From Gonium pectorale (Eukaryota; Chlorophyta; Chlorophyceae; Chlamydomonadales; Volvocaceae), in NCBI GenBank assembly GCA_001584585.1, contig LSYV01000007.1:1471521-1535520 (forward strand): a DNA stretch of 64,000 bases, in the 5' to 3' direction. The notes beneath the pieces were generated by a model. It was not told where the DNA came from, did no database searches, and was given only the letters and a program-made list of their open reading frames with translations. Positions 12,254 to 24,244 of the stretch are shown piece by piece; position 1 is the first letter of the stretch, and each line of letters starts with the position of its first letter. Position numbers and translations under genes: made by a program.

Positions 12254-14105
12254 ATGTGCCACCAATCCCTTCGGGCTAGAACTAGCCTCCACCATTCACA
12301 CTGCAGCCATCCGCGGCCTAGGTGCCCAGTCGTTGTCCGCGCGTCCCTTGGCGCGAACATGGCTGCAGCGCCGGTGTCGACAGCAGTTTCCTCTGCGTCC
12401 TCCTCAACAGACTCCGCCTCACAATTAGAGCTGGGCTGGCGGACCGACTTGCGGGAGAGCTATGTGCAGGGCAAGGTCCTCGGCACTGGCTCGTTCGGCA
12501 CTGTCCACCTTGGCATCGACAGCGTCAGCGGCCAGGAGGTGGCGATAAAAACTCTTCCCAAGGAGCGACCAAAGCTTAGCAGGGCGCGCGTGCTCGAAAA
12601 GTTGCAACGGTACGTTACTCCGAGACCGGGACCGGGCTCGGCGCGGCGGCCACCAATATTCTTAGGGCAACTAATAAATGCCACTTCCTCAAGGGCTCTC
12701 TAGGGCTTTGGCCGCGCTAGCAGGGGAGTTGCGTTTGGCGACCCCAGCGATAACCCCTGGAGCACCACCCCGTCCCCCCCTGGCAGGGAGCTGACGCTTC
12801 TGGACCGTCTCTCTGGCTGCCCACGCGTGGTACAGCTGTTGGAGTGTTTCGAGGACGAGGACAACGTGTACATCGTCACGGAGGCTTGCGAAGGCGGGGA
12901 CCTCCAAAAGTTCTCAGATGTGAGTTTGGCTGTCCAGCCTTGTGATGCTGAGATGGAGGGAGAGGGGATTGTTGCCTGGGTATGATGCATAAGTTACAAC
13001 TTTCATGTTGGGCTGGTAAACCCTCGCTGCGTTGCCAATCTCCCGTCCGTTGCTCTGCCAACGCAGACCTACGGGCCGCTTTCGGAGCGGTGCCTGGCGC
13101 TCGTGGCGCAGGAGGTTCTTCATATCGTCCGGAGCTGCCACCGGTTGGGGATCCTTCACGGCGATGTGAAGCCTGGTGAGATCCTAAGTCGCTGCCAGCA
13201 GAGCCTCGGCGCCTTGTGCCTGTGCGCACAGTCTGCTGCTTGCTAGCAGGATGAACGCCGTATTAAGCACGTGCCCTTATGGTCTTCGTCTTGCAGCAAA
13301 CTTCTGCCTGAAGGACGAGCACCGGCATCCGTACGCGTCGTCCCCGGCAGCGCTTCAGCGTACGCCCTGGCTCAAGGCCATCGACTTCGGGTGCTCGCAA
13401 CTCCACTTCCGCCACACGCGCCTTAGCAAGCGCTCGGGGACACCGGTAAGCCTTAGCCACTTGCTGCATGTGTTGCGTTGGGCGTAGCGGGGTTAAGCGC
13501 TAAGGACTGCACCCAACCTGCCCTGCAAACAACTTGCACTGCGGTCCGAAACCTTTCCAGCCAACGCTTGCCTTCCACTCGTCACTCGTCGGTCTGCCCA
13601 TATTCTAACAACTCACTCATGTCCTTGTCCCTTCCTTTCCCAGGTCTACATGGCACCAGAGATCTTCAAGCGGGACTACTCGTTCGAGGTGGACGTGTGG
13701 AGCACGGGCGTGCTGCTCTATCAGCTCTTCTGCCGCCAGTTCCCCTTCTGGCAGGGTGACTCGTACAACAAGGCGCTGTCGCTGGAGGACGTGGCGAAGG
13801 CCATTTCGGAGGCACCGATCCGCATGGACTTCGGGCCTTGGCTCACCATGTCTCCGGAGGGCCTGGACTTTGTTCGCGGCTGCCTTACTCGGGACCCCGC
13901 CAGTCGCATGACCCTCGACGAGGCGCTGGAGCACCCCTGGCTCCAGAAGTTTGCCAGCGGGTTGGAAGGCGGTGCGCCGGGGCCGCTGGTGGAGGCGGAG
14001 GTTGCGGGCAGCGGCAGCAGCGTGGCGAACAACATTGTTCGACGCGCCGCGGTGCAGCAAGCTCAGCAGCAACAGACTCGCCGAGATGCGGCAGTGGCTG
14101 CGTAG
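12254..14105 (+). CDS. Ser/Thr protein kinase, CAMK/CDPK-like, H-G-D (non-RD) catalytic loop
   Basis: Exons 12254-12609, 12787-12919, 13067-13175, 13297-13445, 13644-14105; 402 aa, all phases agree. Kinase landmarks: glycine loop GTGSFGTV (77-84), VAIK lysine K99, catalytic loop HGDVKPANF (194-202), IDFG (228-231), VYMAPEIF (250-257), DVWSTGVLLYQLF and an HPWL end. In the loop the usual HRD arginine is glycine, so this is a non-RD kinase; the catalytic Asp, Lys and Asn are all present. The domain resembles CDPKs, but no EF-hands follow, only a Gln/Ala-rich tail. The start at 12254 gives a Ser/Arg/His-rich leader ending VVVRAS, which resembles a chloroplast transit peptide; ATG 12359 is an alternative start. 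Confidence 0.85.
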
Positions 14106-15394
14106 CTCACGCATGGCCCAATCAGTACACCAGCTGTCCACCTCCCCGAGGGCGTCTTTAACGCTAAGAACAAGTGGCCGGCGCGTGCAAGTGACTATTC
14201 GCGAGGCACGCGGTTGGGAGCTGCTGCCTGCAGCTTTGCTCCAGTGATGACCGCTTCAGAGCACTTCAGGTGGCTTCGCCCTGTAGCTTATTACCAGAAG
14301 CGGCAAGGCGCAAGACTGGTGGCATGGTGCGGCTTGACGGCACGGCCAAATTGGCAGGCGCTGTCAGCTGCTGGGTCCGCGACAGCCTTCGGGACCTGTG
14401 ACATGTTTCGCGTGCTGCCCTAAACGGCATTGCTTATGACTTCATCTCGGCGTAGACGGCCTGCTTGCTGTCGATGTGACTGCGTGGGAGTTACGGGATG
14501 ATCCGATGTGTGGTACCAACGGTGTGACGTTTGAGTAGCTGTGCACGAAGACCACCCATTGATGATACCTTAGTTCTTTCCAAACACTCGGACCTCCCTC
14601 CTGAGCGTGCTGGCAACGGCGCGTGAGGTTGAGCAAATTCATTGTGTTTAGGAGACGCATGCTCTCATGCATGTGCTGCGACAGGAATCGGGGACACGAC
14701 ATCCAAGGGGGCTCTGTGCCCAATTTGCACCTCGCGACAGTGCTCACGAACGGTTCTGCATTTAGCATGCCGGCCATCCGGGATCTGGAGAAGATAAAGC
14801 GTTTGGTGGGTGCGCGTCTAGCAGGCAGCGTATTCGCATTGTATCACTTGCTTGAGAGAAGTTGTTTGTATTTGTGGGAGAGTCTTGTCCCATCCCTTTA
14901 ATGGGCATACCTCAAGTTGGCTGCGTGCACTGCTTTGCTTTCGAACAGACGTACCGTGTCGCCATGCCGTATGGCGTTCGCTGTCCTGTTTGTGGTCGGC
15001 ATGCCCTTAGCCTTGGCAGTGAGAGAAGAAACGTGTACATATCATACGTAAACACGTTTGGGCATGCAGTGCTGTGCGTCCTTAGTGTATCTACTCGTGT
15101 GCTTGGTGTGCAGCTCAGGTGGCTCAAGTCATATGTCTACGAGAACGTGTGACGCTGTACGCAATGTATTACATACGAGATCAGAGGCGTTCTAATGCGC
15201 CTGGGCCCATTCGGGCATCATGGACATCCTTCTACGCGCTGCCATGTGCTGGTCATATTTGATTTCGTTGCGATGTGATGTCAAGTGCCTCTCCACGTAA
15301 CGGGAGGTTAGTGCCTCCAGTAACTTACAGAGGCGGTTCCATCTTCTGATGGCTACTTTTGAGCAAGTATCGGCCGCATCGATATCACGCCGCT

Positions 15395-15399
15395 TGTAA
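15395..15399 (+). terminator. Putative poly(A) signal of the kinase gene
   Basis: First TGTAA seen after the kinase stop, about 1.3 kb downstream. A long 3' UTR is possible, but the link is uncertain. Confidence 0.3.
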
Positions 15400-15488
15400 G
15401 ATGGTACTCTGCTGCTCGGGCGTCTTGTGCTCGCGGGCGCAGCTGGGCTTATTGACGAACCCGCCATTGGTGCCTGCCCGAAACGCCA

Positions 15489-15710
15489 TTACTCCGCTCC
15501 CGCCCACTCCGAACCCACTCCGACGGCGCGCCGCTTTGCAGCCGCCTTGGCCGCCGCTTCGGCTGCTGCCCTCTCATCCACCCCATCCTCGGGGACCGTC
15601 ACCGCCGCCGCCCGCAGCTCCTCCCGCTGCCTGTCGGGCTGGCTGCCGCCCGCAGACTCAGCGGCCGCCACGAGGCTGCACGGTTTGCACACCAGCAACA
15701 TTGCTGACAT
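15489..15710 (-). CDS. Possible small protein or terminal exon, Ala/Glu-rich, unrecognised
   Basis: A 73-codon minus-strand frame starting at ATG 15710. The C-terminal ~55 codons are almost all G/C-ending and encode a charged, Ala-rich helix-like tail (REELRAAAVTVPEDGVDERA and beyond). A TTACA (minus-strand TGTAA) lies 160 nt downstream at 15325-15329. A possible splice acceptor in the frame (GTGCAG before 15673) would make it the last exon of a longer gene, but I found no partner exon upstream. The opposite strand is also Ala/Ser-rich, so GC content alone could explain the open frame. Confidence 0.25.
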   Translation of the reverse strand: MSAMLLVCKPCSLVAAAESAGGSQPDRQREELRAAAVTVPEDGVDERAAAEAAAKAAAKRRAVGVGSEWAGAE

Positions 15711-15990
15711 GTGCTTTTCATATTGTCACGAAGTTACTCTGACCCTGGCCGGCTAAAAACAGGAAGGCGCTTTAGATAACGGTATCTGGACACCGACCTC
15801 GACACGCCACGCATAGCATCTAGCCGCTCTCAGTATAGTAGCAGTGCCTGGGCAACAGGTATCGCGCAGGGTGTGAGTATGGCTGAGTTGCGGCGTTGTT
15901 GCCTGAGTGCTGCATCCAATCTCTGGCAGGACGCTTGCTCGTGCGTACCATCCGGGAAGTACTGGGGCGTTGGGGCCTCAACAGTCAAGC

Positions 15991-15995
15991 TTACA
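15991..15995 (-). terminator. Putative poly(A) signal of the 16808-18395 gene
   Basis: Minus-strand TGTAA, first after the stop at 16808, giving a 3' UTR of about 815 nt. Confidence 0.35.
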
Positions 15996-16807
15996 ACACA
16001 GGTATGGAGTGATGTCGTAAACTTGTACATTGTCGACTACAGCGTCAGACGATTCTCAGACACCTTGGGCTACCCAGCTGGTCGTCTTCGAGCGCCATTG
16101 CATGGCCGCCGCGTGCAAGGCTAACCAGCTGCAACGCGCTCACAAAGAGCGAACGGTGAACGGACCGACAAACTGCCAAGCTGTTCGCAGTTGGCAACGG
16201 AAGGGGATACGCAACACCAACACAACACGAGAAACGCAATGATTGTTCAGAAGCTTCGCAGCAAATGTGTTGCTGTCAATGTTGTCGCCACGAAACATAC
16301 AATAAGTTTGGACACATGGACGCCTAGCCCTGTCCTGAACTGCGCTGAACGTGGATAGTGCTGCACCACCAAAACCCTAGCATACCACCACTCTTGCTCA
16401 GTACATATACGCCCGCTGTCCAAAATTGTGCAGTTGCCTCGCTCCGCACACGCCCGAGGCAGTGCCTCGGGCACCCTAAGGGATTCCCTCGGAAGTAAGG
16501 GCAGAAACAAGCTCCCTGAGAGCACAACAAAGCACCCTGTCAGCCTCTTCATGCATCTTGGGGGCGGAATCTCCCTTCAGTTCAAACATCATCTCATACA
16601 AATGCAGTGCAAATATAATTGGGCACATAGGGCAAAAGTTCACAATGCACCAGCCATGCTGCTTTATGAGCACCCTGGGAGGTGCTATGGGCACGCGTAA
16701 CACTTCGTGCCCTCCACGCCCGGCCTTACGGGCCCTCTCATGCGCTTCGTCACCGTAATATCCGCATCGGTATACACGCACTCTACTACAGCCACCTTCA
16801 GCGCCAC

Positions 16808-18395
16808 CTAACATGCCGCCGCTGCTAGCTTGACCGTGTAAATCCTCGGCAGCTGCTTCAGCGGGGCATACGTGAGCTTAAGGCTGGCGGCGAATGAGTC
16901 GCCACGCCGCGCGCTTGGCGTCACGCAGTGCCGCCGGTGCACCGGCGAGACCACGAGGGCGCGCACCAGGTCGCATGAGCCGGCCTGGTTGCAGCCATTG
17001 CGGCAGTCGGCGGCGGTGGGCTCGACAGCGATGGCCCCGGCGGTGGTAACGGTGTCTCCGCCACCGTCGTGTGCCCCGATGCAGCTCTCCCAATGCGCCT
17101 GTGCCTGCTCCGCCACCTCCTGTGAAACCCCGTTTGCGGCGAGCAGCTGAGCCGTCAGCGCGGATCGGGGCTGTTGAAGGGCCCCGCTATGGCTGCTGCG
17201 CTGCGCCGTGCAGGAGGACGGCGCGGCGGCGAAGCCCGTTACAACGGTTTGCGGCTCCGATAGGCAGGGAAAGCGGACGGCGGCGGCAGAGGCAGGGCGG
17301 CAATAGGCGGGGCGGGAGCAGCCGGAGCTTGTGACTCCGCTAGCGTTGCTGCTCTGGACGGAGGTCCAGCTCTGGATAGAGGTGGGGGACGTGCAAGCCG
17401 GGGTGCCGTGCACGATGTTGCGCAGCAGCGGGTGGAGGTTGGAGGCCGGCGGAGAGTACAGCGTGTCCGTGAACCGGCGCGGCAGCCACTTGCTCATGAG
17501 GGCCTTGGTGCTGCGCCAGGGCGGCAGCTCCATTCCAAGAGCCGAGGACTCCTGGTGGAGAGTGCCCGTGAGAAGGCAGACGAGCGCGTTGACGGTTCCG
17601 ATGGTGCCGATGAAGCACTCGGGGATGGACTCAAGAGCCTTGACATACGAGCTCGAGGACGGTAAGCCCGCGACGTGGAACTGCTCCCTAAAGGAAGGGT
17701 CCAGCAGTACGCAGAACCCTGCGTAGCAGACAAAGCAACGGAGCGGACGAGTCAAGAAGCAGCAGGCGAATAGCGCAACCGATGTGCCGCAACGGCGCTG
17801 ACCCGAATGAATAAAAAAGGACGCAAGAAAACGCGAATTATGCATTTAATGTTTTACTAGTAGGGTCACAACAAAAGAGCTGGAACCCCGAAGCGACCCT
17901 CGAGCTGTTCACGTGGTGCAGGAACAGCCCGCCGGCCTGACTGCGACTATGATGCATGCGGCTTTGTTGAAGTGCATGAAGGACTATGGAAAGATACATT
18001 TGTCGGTGGCGCGGTTTCGGGTGCGCACGTACCTGCGGTCTGAATGACGAGGAAGGAGTGCCGAAGCGTTGAAAGGTAGTCTGGGCAGTCCACGCCAACA
18101 CCAAGTCCCGTTCGGAGCGTGACGAGTAGACCAAGTCGTGACAGCGTTTCCGCAAGCCCTTCCAGGGTGAAGGGCGTCGACAGCAAGGGCAGAGCCGCTC
18201 GCAGGGCACATTGAACTTGATCTAAAGCCGCAAGGACTCCGGGCGATAGGCCAAGTGATGCCTGCGGGTCACCCCGACGCAGCATAGTCAGCAATTGAGT
18301 ACTAAAGAACGGCAAGCCGTCCACTGCCACCTTTCAGAATCACTGACCTGGCCAGAGGTTGATGTAGAGGCCGAAGAACACGAGGTGGCGGCCAT
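16808..18395 (-). CDS. Uncharacterised protein, three exons
   Basis: Exons 18395-18348, 18261-18033, 17718-16808; 395 aa, all phases agree. The start codon sits in a good context, and the first intron (GTCAGT donor, CCCGCAG acceptor) restores the frame that otherwise stops. The N-terminal half is folded-looking: GLSPGVLAALDQVQCALRAA, then ETLSRLGLLVTLRTGLG, PDYLSTLRHSFLVIQTAGFC and ELPPWRSTKALMSKWLP. It includes a mildly hydrophobic stretch (FIGTIGTVNALVCLLTGTL) that could be a membrane helix. The C-terminal half is low-complexity, rich in Ser, Ala and Pro. No motif, domain or catalytic signature is recognised. Confidence 0.6.
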
Positions 18396-20078
18396 GGCTT
18401 TGGAAGCTTCGCTAGTATATTGGGGCTTCAGTTTGCCTTTACTGACGTGCATGCGGCCGGCTCGCCTCGAAGAATGCGAGGTATGGGTCAAGAGTGCTCT
18501 TAATAGCCTAAGAGCGCCCGAAGTACGCTTGAAGGACCACGCATGTGAACGTCTGGGTCGTTGTTCGTTGTTCCCCACGGGACTCACCGAGGGTGCAGGC
18601 ACCCATATCACGGCAGCTGCTTGCCATATAAGTGGGCGTTTTCTTCTTATTGCCATAGACCGCGAGAAACGCATGAAGTATTGAGGATTCGGGTTTCACT
18701 GTGCCATGCTCGCAAGGTTAGCATACTGTTCCCATGTGCACAATATTGCGGCCTGTCTCTTTAGTGAAGATGTTCAGGAACACAGTCCTGGCACAGGTAC
18801 GGTCAGGTGCGCACTACAACCTGAGGGCAGATTCCCTCAGATGCCGTCCGCCCCAGGTTCCCTGCATTATTAATGTGCATTACAGGCCTATGCCGATATG
18901 CCTCTTTTTAGTCAGGGTCGGTCGGGATACGGCTGATGGCACCTATGTGGCAGGTATCTGTTGCAGGCCTTGCACTGTCTGGGACAGAGCAGTTCAAGCA
19001 CGGCGGGGCCGGATGAGGTGACGGTACAGCGGTGTACAAGCTCCATGGCTGCACGCCTCAAGGAGCGCGGCATTTGGAGGGCAATTGAGCCTACTACGTG
19101 CGGATGGAAAGGCGTCTCAAGCACCGGCAAGTGTGCTGCGACCCTCAAGGACCCTCCGCCTTATCCATACCTGTTGCCAAGGGCGCTCAGTGGCCCAGGG
19201 CGCCAACCGTCCATATAAAGTCTCCCCTACATGCTGCATGGTAGCGAGGCTGCGAGGGGCATGAGGGACCGCTTCAGTGCCTGTTTGCAAACCCCAAATC
19301 ACCATGTGTTTTGGGGGGGAGGGTTCTTGCTGCGTGCACCCCTGCGCAAATGTGCCCCATGGATATCGGTAAGCAGCGCCAACCGCACCTGGCGCCCGGG
19401 CAGTTGGAAAAAAGAGCAACCTGCACAGAAAGAGGTAGCCCGCCTCTACGGCCATACACGGCCGACGTTTCCAATAGGGCGGGCGGGTACAGAGCAAGAC
19501 ATGTGACGTTCCCCCGAAACCACCCGTGGGTCCGTGGGTGACTGGTGTATGGGGAAACCTCACCAAACCCCGCACGAACGAAGTGGAGCCTGCCTCAAAT
19601 CACCTGCGGCCTGATCCACGGTCCGTTCAGTTTGCAACAAGCGCCTTCCGCGTGTCCTGACGCCACGGATGTTGTTGTTCCCGTGGGAAGTGCAGCAGCA
19701 CAGGCGGTAACAGGCAGTTACCTTTACGATTGATAGCGCCATGGCGCTGCACGGCGCAAGTGTAGTGCCGGCAGCTCGCTCGACAACTCGCTCGACAACA
19801 GTACAGCTTTGTGTTGCACGTGCTTGCAGACATGGGAATGAACTCGGGCTGCTGTTGGAAACAGCAAGCCGCGGGCGTTTGAAAGGCGTCAACTGTCTGG
19901 AAACCTCGGCCCTGTCGGCCCTGTCGGCCCTGTCGAACCCCATTATAGCAACCGCCACGCAATATCATTCTATACTTTGGACGTACACTGTGGTGTCCTG
20001 TTGTTCCGCGTGCTGCTTCCGGACATTGACCCAGGGGTCGTTTCGACCCACAACACCAAACGAGCGGCCTACGTCTCA
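18396..20078. other. Divergent intergenic region
   Basis: Between the unknown minus-strand gene and the first GNAT-like gene. Holds an R3 repeat core at 19407-19440 and a 9-bp tandem repeat (about three CCCTGTCGG units, near 19908-19937). Missing 5' exons of the GNAT-like gene could lie here, but I cannot identify them. Confidence 0.4.
19407..19440 (+). repeat. Dispersed repeat core R3, copy B
   Basis: A 34-nt core beginning GAAAAAAGAGCAACCTGCAC; 31 of 34 bases match the minus-strand copy at 11256-11289. Confidence 0.6.
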
Positions 20079-23000
20079 ATGCCAAAGCTCGGCTGCCTTC
20101 CGTTTTTCTTAGTGCAGAGACCGCTGGCGAGTGCCTCGCAAGCGTCCGCCGAGTCTGTGCGGGCGCAAGGCGCAGGCGAAGGGCACGGCGGGCGCTCCGC
20201 GTTCGCTCCTTGGCGCGTGGCGACGCCTGCCGCGACCTCGCGTGCGGCACGGCCGCAGACGGCCCCGGGCAGCAGCAATAGCAGCAGCGGCAGCGGAAGT
20301 GGCAGCGGCACCGGCAGCGACGCGGAGGGTGTGTCGTCTGACGCGTTCCACAGCAGCGACGCAAGCTCCGTCACGTATAGCGATGACACCAACCTGCGCA
20401 ACATGACCGCGACGGGTGGGTCGACGCCGCTGACCGCCGCCCTGCCGCCTGAGGTGTAAGCACGCTGCCGTCCACACCCCACCCAAGATGGCGACCAGGC
20501 GTCGCATGACCTTTCGCTCCCGCGGGTGGCCCCACCGCACCCCAACCAACGCCTCCGGTCACAAACCACGGCCGCTTGTGTTATCGTACTCACGGAGTGC
20601 CAAGCTTCCTCGGACATGGGCTCTCGTATTGACACGGGGTCCGTCGCCTGCCCGCAGAGGACCTGGAGGCCTCAGCTGAGAGCGAGGAGGAGCCAAAGTG
20701 AGCAACAGCGGCGCACGGGATCTGCCCGACCGTGGCGTGCCTGCCACCCAGTCGCGTCGCGCCGTGCTATAGTGTCCCATTTAGCCCCGCCCCACGCATG
20801 CCCTAAACACCTGACCCACCCCGCGATCGACGTCCCTGCCGTCAACCCCCTCCGGCTCGAGCACATCGGCCCATGCGTTCGCCGATCTATGGTTACGTAC
20901 GAGCTTCTGCCCCTCGCAGCGTGCTGCTGTGGCGGCGCTTCAGCCTGTCGCAGTACCTGTCCTCCGTGTCCCCCTCCTGGCGGCGGGTGGTGGGCTGCTT
21001 CGAGTACAGCCTGGTCGGCCGGCCCAGCAACGACAAGTCCCTGGGGCTGCAGGTACACGCTCCGTACCTGTCGTACCAGCCGCACCAGCTGCACATGATG
21101 CGTTAGTACTTGATCTCGTGGGTTGCCCTGGGGCTTACCGCGTGTCTGCCGTGCTTTGCGGCGCCCCGCGTCCCCCCGGGCTGCCGCGCAGGGCTGGCGC
21201 AGCGGCCGGCTGCGGCGCTGGGAGCTGAGGTTCCCGGTGCTGTCAATCCTGGACTCCCCAGGCCAAGCCAAGCCGGGAGAGGGCTTCCACGAGTGGCCAC
21301 TTTTTGACGTCTTCAAGGTGCGCCTGAGTTGGCAGCCTATTTGCAGGCTGTCTGGGACACTAGGCACGCCGTGCTTTGGCATCAGGCGCTGAAGCGGGGT
21401 AGGGACGGCAATCATGACCCTTTACCCCATCCTACCACTCGCATCTCGTCCATCCCCCGGCTTTCACGGAAGTGTAATCTGTAACCTGGCACTGGAAGAG
21501 GGGGCATTTGGGCCGGGTAGGCAACACATCCGCGCGCGCCAGTGGACGGTTACTGGCTGGCAGGCGGCCGAGCGAGGGAGCCTTCAGTGTCGGGGAGCCT
21601 TCAGGTTTCGGAAACCGCGCGCCTCGCCACGACAGCCATGGCATGTCCGGGTATGCGGCGAGAGCTCTGATCCGTTCCGTTGCTAGATGCACAGTAAGTC
21701 CGACGCGCGTTTCACGGTCAACAGGGGGCCGGTGACCGCAGACCTTGGCATCTCTCCTCCCCGCGCCCGTCTCCCTACCCATGCTCCCCGTGTCCACCCC
21801 TCCCCCTGTCCAGATCGACCTGCGCGACCTTGCTGGCTGGCCCGGCTACCTGGCGTCACTCAAGCGGGCCGACCGGTGGAACGTCAGGCAGCGCTGCAAG
21901 GTGGGGGCGGGGCCGGGGGCGGAGGCGGGGGGCCTCCTCATCTCGTCTGAGACATTGGGGCATGCGGTGTGGATTTTGCGGCATAGTGCAGCACCAGAAA
22001 GGATGCTCCTTTGAGGGCGGGATGCAGCACAGACACCCGGAAGGTTCGTAATCAATCTGCTGAGGTCTCGGGCTTGCCATCAGCCGCTTGCCGCTCCTCT
22101 GCATGGCGGCGACCGCTGCAGCACACAGCATGCTGTGGCGACTGCACACGAAAGCAATCGCTTCAAGTCACTCGAGACCTGAGGCCCTGTACCTTCCATC
22201 ATCGGGCTAACCAAGGCTGCAACCCCCCGACCATGCAGCTGTTCCACTCCTTCGAGTCGGACGGGCGGCTGGTGAGCCAGCTGGTGGCTCTGGGACCAGA
22301 GGTATTTGGCGGCAGCGGCAACGCAAACAGTAGTCTCGGTGGCGCAGCCTCAGCTGCCTCAGCTTGGCCGCCTCCGCCTCCACCGCCCTCTGCCATCAGC
22401 GCTTGCCAGACCTCGCAGCACGCCCCAATGGCGCCTCCGCCGGCAGCGCCCGGGCAGCAGGCCACCGCGCCAAAGAGCTTCTCGGCTCCGCAGCTCAAGC
22501 ACGGCAAGCAGCGCGGCCGTGGTGACGGCTTCCCGCCGGGCGCCGACTGCCCGCCGCCGCCGCTGCCGCCGCTGCTGACCCCCGGTTCGGCGCCGGAGGC
22601 CGAGGCGCTGCTGGAGCAGTTGTGGGGGCTGTACGAGCAGACCGGCGCGCGCAACGGGTTTGTGGAGTGCACCCAGCAGCACTTCAAGAGGCTGCTGCGG
22701 GAGGCACCGGGGGTGCAGGTGCGCACGCGCTGGAGTGGGGGCATGAAGGCTGGCCATCAGCCGGCGAACGTGTGGTTTGTAGGCCTTCCAGCGCGCTTGA
22801 GCCTACAAGGCGGCTTGCAGTGCTGCCCCGAATCGTGCCCATTTGAGTGTCTTCGCGGCGTTTATGCCTCGTTAGGGGCTTACCGGTTCCGGCATTCCTC
22901 GTCCGTCCAAGCCTTGCTCCTCTTGTGTGGGCGGTCTCACCCCTCCTCCCCTGCGTCGCACACCCGCCATAACCCGCACTTTTACAGGTTGCGGTGATCC

Positions 23001-24244
23001 GGCAGGGCCCAGGCGGAGCCGCCAGCGGCGGCGCGGTGTCGCCGGGCGGTGCATCTCGCCCCTCTTGCTCCCCGGGCGCGGGGCCCATCCTGGCGTTCGG
23101 CGTGCTGCTGCCGCAGCGCGAGAGCCTGCAGGTGCTGTACGTCGGCATGCAGTACGACAACCCACTTGTACGGCAGTCCAGCTGCTACTTCCAGGTGCGA
23201 ATGGGCTGCGGGGCTCGCGCACCCTTCCTGATTGAATGCAACTGGCCCGGGTGCCGGTGCTGCGAGGACTCAACCGCCTCCGGTAGACCCCTTCGCCCGG
23301 GCCTGCAGCCAGGTCCCTGCGGGCATTGCACTGCCGCAACAGCTTATGGGCGACCCACCCACATTGTTGGAGCGCCTTGGGGGACATGGTTCCGCGCACG
23401 CGATGTTCTTCAGACCACGCATCTGAATTGGAGCCGTTGCTTACCGCCAACGGGGCCCCCTCCCCGACGCGTGCCCACCATTCCAGATCCTGACAGTGGG
23501 GCTGCTTGTGGCTCTGACGCACAATGAGACGGTGCGGCAGCGCGCCGCGGCCGCCGCCGCCCTCGCCAAGGAGCTCCCGCCGGGGACCATTACGGCCGGC
23601 ACGGGCATGGCCCCGGCGGCCGCCACCGTGGCGGCACCGGACTCAGCGGCCGTCATCACCGCCGCCGCAGCAACGGCGGCGCTGCCGCCGCAGTCACCTT
23701 ACCCGGGGGCTATCACCGCCGTCGCAGACGGCACCGCCGCCGGCATCGGCGCCGACGCTGCGCTGGCCCGGCCACCGACGGCTACGCTGACGGCGGTGGC
23801 CCACGCAGCGGTTGCGGCGTCGCCGCTGGGTGCTCGGCCGGGACTGATTGACACGCTAGACCTAGGCCCAGGCAGAAGGTGGGTGCGCCCGATCCGCGGC
23901 CGCCTGGCTGTTTGTAGCTGCACCTGGCGGCCTGCCCTGCCGCCGCCCGTACCTTGCCGGGTCCCATGCACAATATCGTCAATATGACGACAGCTTGCGC
24001 CGGCCGGTCTAGGGCGCTTCTGGAAGAGGATGCGCCTACCCCGCCCGCGTTGCTGCCCCTATCTCCCCCCTCCCCTGCACCCCTAAACCCCCCAACCCCG
24101 CGCAGGTTCGTGAAGGAGCACCTGGGCGCCGCGGGACACCCCATCAGCATGTACACGAGGGGCATTGGGCCCATCGCAGACAAGATGTCGTGCCGCCTGC
24201 TCGGCCGCTACTTCACGCCCCGCCAGTACCTCAACGACCCCTGA
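20079..24244 (+). CDS. GNAT-like (Acetyltransf_6-type) protein, tandem copy 1
   Basis: Exons 20079-20453, 20660-20697, 20920-21052, 21192-21317, 21814-21900, 22239-22718, 22988-23194, 23487-23878, 24106-24244; 658 aa from ATG 20079, phases agree. Conserved blocks: LLWRRFSLSQYL, GWRSGRLRRWELRFPVLS, LRDLAGWPGYLASLKRADRW, ALLEQLWGLYEQTGARNGF, AFGVLLPQRESLQVLY, IDTLDLGPGRRFVKEHLGA and GHPISMYTRGIGPIA. The order (a basic NVRQRCK segment, a later helix with RNGF, then DLGPG..VKEHLGA) resembles the acyl-CoA N-acyltransferase fold of CelD/BioF2-like Acetyltransf_6 proteins. The substrate is unknown. The first exon is Ser/Gly-rich and has no membrane segment, unlike copy 2. A strong acceptor at about 20117 suggests the true start may lie in an upstream exon. 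The second exon uses a GCAGAG acceptor and is tentative. Confidence 0.65.
21386..21490 (+). repeat. Dispersed intronic repeat R1, copy 2
   Basis: Lies in the intron 21318-21813 of GNAT-like copy 1. Same order of blocks as 733-853, in the same orientation relative to the host gene. Carries two sense TGTAA motifs (21473-21477, 21480-21484). Confidence 0.7.

Larger units (their letters stand above)
14106..16807. other. Convergent intergenic region
   Basis: 3' flanks of the kinase (+) and the unknown gene at 16808 (-). It is relatively AT-rich and lacks coding signal except for a possible small minus-strand ORF at 15489-15710, listed separately. Confidence 0.45.

Noticed and set aside
11910..12428. 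172-codon open frame overlapping the kinase start
   Set aside because: Mixed codon bias, no domain, and no phase-compatible splice to the kinase found. It could be 5' UTR; I cannot exclude an N-terminal extension.
18288..18674. Minus-strand ORF including MAATSCSSAST without splicing
   Set aside because: Replaced by the spliced model in which only its first 16 codons from ATG 18395 are coding.
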